NCBI RefSeq assembly: GCF_023094165.1
Contig: NZ_JALMDK010000005.1
Location: forward strand, 496,001-560,000
Direction of reading: 5' to 3'
DNA length: 64,000 bases
Source of the DNA: Crossiella sp. S99.2
GTDB lineage: Bacteria; Actinomycetota; Actinomycetes; Mycobacteriales; Pseudonocardiaceae
Shown here piece after piece: positions 61,801 through 64,000 of this stretch. A program made the position numbers and the translations under genes. Numbering within the stretch: the stretch's first letter is position 1; each line of letters starts with the position of its first letter. The notes beneath the pieces are model-generated. The model saw nothing but the letters and a program-made list of their open reading frames with translations. It had not been told where the DNA came from and did no database searches.

Positions 61801-64000
61801 GGGGCCAGGCCCGCGCGCTCGCCGCGCACCTGGCGGCCCACCCGCAGACCCACCTGCCCGACCTGGCGCACTCCCTGCTCAGCACCCGCGGCGCCTTCGA
61901 CCAGCGCGCCCTGCTGGTCGCCGCCAACCCCGCCGAACTGAGCACCGGCCTGGACGCGCTCGCCACCGGCGAACCCTGGCCCGGCCTCACCACCGGCGTG
62001 GCCGCGGCGGGGGAGCAGGTCGCCTTCGTCTTCCCCGGCCAGGGCTCGCAGTGGCTCGGCATGGCCGTGGAACTCTTCGAGACCAACCAGGTCTTCGCCG
62101 ACCGCCTCACCGACTGCGCCCAGGCCCTCGCCGAGTTCACCGACTGGGACCTTCTGGAAGTCTTGCGCGGCAACGGACCCGGCTTCGACCGCGTCGACGT
62201 CGTGCAGCCCGCACTGTGGGCGGTCATGGTCTCGCTCGCCGCACTCTGGCGTAGCTTCGGTGTCGAGCCCTCGGTGGTCGTCGGCCACTCCCAGGGCGAG
62301 ATCGCCGCTGCCGCCGTGTCCGGTGCACTGTCCCTTCAGGACGCCGCCCGGGTGGTCACGTTGCGCAGCAAGGCGATCCGGGCACTGGCGGGCAAGGGCG
62401 GCATGATGTCCGTGCCGCTGCCGGTCGCCGAGGTCGAGGACCGGCTGACCCGCTGGGCTGGCCGCATCTCGGTCGCCGCGATCAACGGCACCTCCTCGGT
62501 GGTCGTCGCCGGCGAACCGGACGCCCTCGACGAGCTGTTCGCCGACTGCGAGGCCGCGAACATCCGGGCCCGCAAGATCCCGGTGGACTACGCCTCGCAC
62601 TCCGCGTATGTGGCGGAGATCCGGGACGAGATCCTGCGTGTGCTGGCCCCCATCCGGCCGCGCACCTCCGACATCCCGTTCCACTCCACCGTCACCGGCG
62701 AACTGATCGACACCGCCGAGCTGGACGCCGAGTACTGGTACACCAACCTGCGCCAGACCGTCCGATTCGCCGAGGTCACCCGCGCCCTCGCCGAGCAGGG
62801 CTACCGCTACTTCGTCGAAGCCAGCCCGCACCCGGTGCTCGTCGTCGGCCTGCAGGAAACCCTGGAGGAGACCGGCAGCAACGCCATCGCCCTCGGCTCG
62901 CTGCGCCGCGAAGAAGGCGGCCTCGGCCGGTTCCTGCTCTCCCTCGGCGAGGCCGCCGTGCGCGGACTGCCGGTCGACTTCGGCCAGGTGCTTACCGGCG
63001 CCCACCGGATCGACCTGCCCACCTACGCCTTCCAGCGCGAGCGCTACTGGCTGGACACCCCGCGCACCAACGGATCCGACGCCGCCGAACTCGGCCTCAC
63101 CGCCGCCGAACACCCGCTGCTCGGCGCCGCGATCACCCGCCCCGGCAGCGAGGAACTGCTGTTCACCGGCCGGATCTCGGTGCGCACCCACCCCTGGCTG
63201 GCCGACCACGCGGTGCTCGGCTCGATCCTGTTGCCCGGCACCGCCTTCGTCGAACTCGCCCTCCATGCCGCCGCGGCCGCCGGGTGCGACCGGGTGGAGG
63301 AACTCACCCTGGCCGCACCGCTGGTGCTGCCCGAGGACGCCGCGGTCAACCTGCACCTCACCATCGGCGCACCCGAACCGACCGGTGCCCGCACCCTGAC
63401 CGTGCACTCCCAGACCGGCGCGGACGAGCCCTGGCAGCTGCACGCCACCGGCACCCTGCTGCCCGGCCTGGGCACCCCGGTCGCGGTCGGCGCCTGGCCG
63501 CCCGCAGGGGCCGAACCCGTTGCCCTGGACGGACTCTACGACCGGCTCAGCGAGGCGGGCTACGACTACGGCCCCAGCTTCCAGGGCCTGCGCACCGCCT
63601 GGACCAAGGGCGGCGAGGTCTTCGCCGAGGTCACCCTGCCCGAGGACCACCAGGACACCGGCTTCGCCCTGCACCCGGCCCTGCTGGACGCGGCCGTGCA
63701 GGCCATCGGCCTCGGCGGCTTCTTCAGCGCCGACCAGGCCCGGCTCCCGTTCGCCTGGACCGGCGTCAGCCTGCACACCACCGGCGCGACCAGTCTGCGC
63801 GTCCGACTGTCCAAGGTGGACGGTGACGGCATCGCGCTCGCGGTCACCGACCCCGGCGGCAACCCGGTCGCCACCGTCGACTCCCTGGTGCTGCGGGCAC
63901 TCTCGGCGGACGCCCTCGGCGGCGGCCACCACGACTCGCTGTTCCAGTTCGACTGGGCCACCGTGCCCGCGCCCGGCACCCCGCTCGGCCGGGCCGCGGT
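55830..64000 (+). CDS. PKS6 (3' partial): modules 9 (KS-AT-KR°-ACP) and 10 (KS-AT-DH-...)
   Basis: At least 2,723 codons, open at the window edge. The ATG at 55830 follows GAGGGGG. Docking helix: EDKLRDYLKRVIADL. Module 9: KS9 C208; AT9 S651 with YASH 751-754, methylmalonyl; ACP9 S1483. KR9 has TDGSGALG (1182-1189, Asp for the first Gly), HAPP, and T1320 in place of Asn, with W1308 and Y1316 kept: C2 type, so the ketone remains. Module 10: KS10 C1713; AT10 S2154 with YASH 2254-2257, methylmalonyl; DH10 H2460 (intact HxxxGxxxxP) and D2620. The gene mirrors PKS3 domain for domain. By that parallel an ER, KR and ACP should follow to the right, but they are not seen here. Confidence 0.95.
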   Translation, partial: MSPTTEDKLRDYLKRVIADLQQTKARLHEVEAEDREPIAIVGMACRYPGGVSSPEDLWRLVDSGGDAISGFPANRGWDLNGLYHPDPEHPGTSYVRESGFLHTADEFDPGFFGISPREALAMDPQQRLLLETAWETFERAGIDPATVRGSKTGVFAGLMYHDYAARLHSVPAGVEGYLSTGNSGSVVSGRVSYTLGLEGPSVTIDTACSSSLVALHLAVQSLRNGECTLALAGGVAIMSTPGAFVEFSRQRGLAPDGRSKSFAAAADGTSWSEGVGMLLVERLSDAQRNGHPILAVVRGSAVNQDGASNGLTAPNGPSQRRVIRAALANAQLAAEDVDAVEAHGTGTVLGDPIEAQALLATYGKEKSAEQPLWLGSLKSNLGHTQAAAGVGGIIKMVMALRNGVLPQTLHVDEPTPHVDWSAGAVSLLTEAQPWPDTGRPRRAAVSSFGVSGTNAHTILEQAPAAEFAEPATVPAVLPIALSARGPEALRAQAANLLTFLDRNPDLPLADLGRALALGRSAFEHRAVALTRDPADLRGALTALAAGTPAANLVTGESIGTGKVVFVFPGQGSQWQGMAVELLATSPVFAARLTECAEALREFTDWDLLDVLRTGDFDQVDVVQPALWAVMVSLAALWRANGVEPTAVIGHSQGEIAAAAVSGALSLRDAAKVVALRSKAIRALAGKGGMMSISLPVADVEARLIRWDGRISVAAVNGSASVVVAGDPDALEELFIDCETAEIRVRKIPVDYASHSAHVETVHAELLEVLSGLEPKAAEIPFYSTVFAERFDTTGLDAEYWYTNLRQTVRFEETVRLLGEAGFRFFVEASPHPVLTFGIQETVEAVAVGSLRRDEGGLDRFLNSLAEGQVRGLPMRWDTLWGGSAHLDLPTYAFQRKRFWLEDGTPAVEHTAAPADAEFWAAVETEDLGTLAATLGAEADTLTGVLPVLAAWRRQRREQSTVDGWRYRVEWRSITPPAATLTGDWLVIQPEGHTKTVLPGAHVLEIGGSLDRATLADRLTALDFAPAGVLSLLALDESPLAEHPLPAGLAGTVVLTQALGDAGISAPLWCATRGAISTSPVTTVGPGKQASADRVRSATQAQIWGLGRVIALEHPERWGGLVDLPDRLDDTTTARLHAVLAAADEDQVALRAAGIFARRLGHAPLGSAAPVRSWQPTGTALVTDGSGALGSLVAQWLSRNGIEHLVLAGTHDDSAETLRAQLEADGTRVTLAACEVGDRAALRAVLAEHNPATVVHAPPVVPLNPLADTDLAGFAAVVNAKTAAAAHLDALLDDTVETVVFCSSVAGIWGGGNQGAYAAGTAYLDALAEARRGRGLPGTAIAWSPWDGGDTTTEDSYGEFLRRRGVTAMDPELALSALRQAIEHDEPVLTVADIDWARFVPGFTAARPSHLFDELPEAQALTEAEPAAAVETSPLVQRLSGLSEVDQFKLVLDLVRTQLAAVLEHASPDAVDVNRAFRELGFDSLTAVDLRNRLNTATGLKLPATLVFDYPTATVLAEHLRGELVGHAAQIAGPVYTAAADDEPIAIIGMACRFPGGVTSPEALWRLIEAGGDAITGFPTDRGWDLGALIDPNGRTGSSYVGHGGFLHDASEFDPAFFGISPREALAMDPQHRLLLETSWETFERAGIDPDSLRGSRTGVFAGTNGQHYAPLLAGAPENLSGYLATGNGASVLSGRVSYTFGLEGPAVTVDTACSSSLVALHWAVQSLRNGECSLALAGGVTIMSTPDMFFEFSRQNGLARDGRSKAFAAAADGFALAEGVGMLLVERLSDARRNGHPVLAIVKGSAVNQDGASNGLTAPNGPSQQRVIRQALANAGLSTSDVDLVEAHGTGTTLGDPIEAQALIATYGQDRETPLWLGSLKSNIGHTQAAAGVAGVMKTVLAMHHGLLPKTLHIDAPSPQIDWSAGSVSLLTEAQPWPDGVRRAAVSSFGISGTNAHVIIEAAPAEEPLETSTVDTPVPVRLTARTPEALRGQARALAAHLAAHPQTHLPDLAHSLLSTRGAFDQRALLVAANPAELSTGLDALATGEPWPGLTTGVAAAGEQVAFVFPGQGSQWLGMAVELFETNQVFADRLTDCAQALAEFTDWDLLEVLRGNGPGFDRVDVVQPALWAVMVSLAALWRSFGVEPSVVVGHSQGEIAAAAVSGALSLQDAARVVTLRSKAIRALAGKGGMMSVPLPVAEVEDRLTRWAGRISVAAINGTSSVVVAGEPDALDELFADCEAANIRARKIPVDYASHSAYVAEIRDEILRVLAPIRPRTSDIPFHSTVTGELIDTAELDAEYWYTNLRQTVRFAEVTRALAEQGYRYFVEASPHPVLVVGLQETLEETGSNAIALGSLRREEGGLGRFLLSLGEAAVRGLPVDFGQVLTGAHRIDLPTYAFQRERYWLDTPRTNGSDAAELGLTAAEHPLLGAAITRPGSEELLFTGRISVRTHPWLADHAVLGSILLPGTAFVELALHAAAAAGCDRVEELTLAAPLVLPEDAAVNLHLTIGAPEPTGARTLTVHSQTGADEPWQLHATGTLLPGLGTPVAVGAWPPAGAEPVALDGLYDRLSEAGYDYGPSFQGLRTAWTKGGEVFAEVTLPEDHQDTGFALHPALLDAAVQAIGLGGFFSADQARLPFAWTGVSLHTTGATSLRVRLSKVDGDGIALAVTDPGGNPVATVDSLVLRALSADALGGGHHDSLFQFDWATVPAPGTPLGRAA

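Overview
This window is high-GC actinomycete DNA. It is probably from the Pseudonocardiales (Saccharothrix, Lentzea, Actinosynnema, Crossiella and Kutzneria are plausible neighbours). The basis is strong G/C third-codon bias, a 20S-proteasome beta subunit, an F420-type flavin/deazaflavin oxidoreductase, the mycobacterial-type pptT/pptH pair and a large cis-AT type I polyketide synthase (PKS). Genus cannot be fixed from sequence alone. No rRNA, tRNA, CRISPR array, insertion sequence or phage gene was seen.

Left part (1-12.6 kb). The order is: a GT-C-like membrane protein running off the left edge; a DDN-like oxidoreductase fused to a hemerythrin domain (2020-2850); a mirrored array of about 22-bp repeats between convergent genes (2861-3095); an orphan proteasome beta subunit (prcB, minus strand); a secreted NlpC/P60 peptidoglycan hydrolase (minus strand); and a 1,874-residue surface protein of tandem SdrD/Cna-B domains with an LAXTG-type sortase signal (5416-11040). 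A long perfect-looking hairpin at 11059-11095 terminates that gene. Two overlapping minus-strand genes follow: a Sfp/PptT-type 4'-phosphopantetheinyl transferase and a metallophosphoesterase matching PptH, the enzyme that removes the same cofactor.

Right part (12.96-64 kb). Six collinear plus-strand PKS genes, spaced 25-39 bp apart or overlapping, form one apparent operon open at the right edge. Domain order is: PKS1 = KSQ-AT-ACP / KS-AT-DH-KR-ACP; PKS2 = KS-AT-KR-ACP / KS-AT-KR-ACP / KS-AT-DH-KR-ACP; PKS3 = KS-AT-KR(C2 type)-ACP / KS-AT-DH-ER-KR-ACP; PKS4 = KS-AT-KR-ACP; PKS5 = KS-AT-DH-KR-ACP; PKS6 (partial) = KS-AT-KR(C2 type)-ACP / KS-AT-DH-... The AT motifs give malonyl for the loading module and modules 1-4 and 8, and methylmalonyl for modules 5, 6, 7, 9 and 10.

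Read collinearly, the chain through module 9 is CH3-CH=CH-CH(OH)-CH2-CH(OH)-CH2-CH=CH-CO-CH(Me)-CH2-CH(Me)-CH(OH)-CH(Me)-CH=CH-CO-CH(Me)-, and module 10 adds another methyl-bearing unit. No thioesterase, sugar, P450 or regulatory gene lies inside the window, so they must lie to the right if they exist. The adjacent pptT could arm the 11 carrier domains seen here. That functional link is an inference from position, because this pair is also found away from PKS clusters in mycobacteria.

The points most worth following are: ketosynthases that group by what the upstream module makes; duplication of a whole bimodular gene (PKS3/PKS6); altered catalytic motifs in ACP0 and DH8; the dispersed palindrome TCCACTGTGGA always read in one frame; and the mirrored repeat array at 2861-3095.
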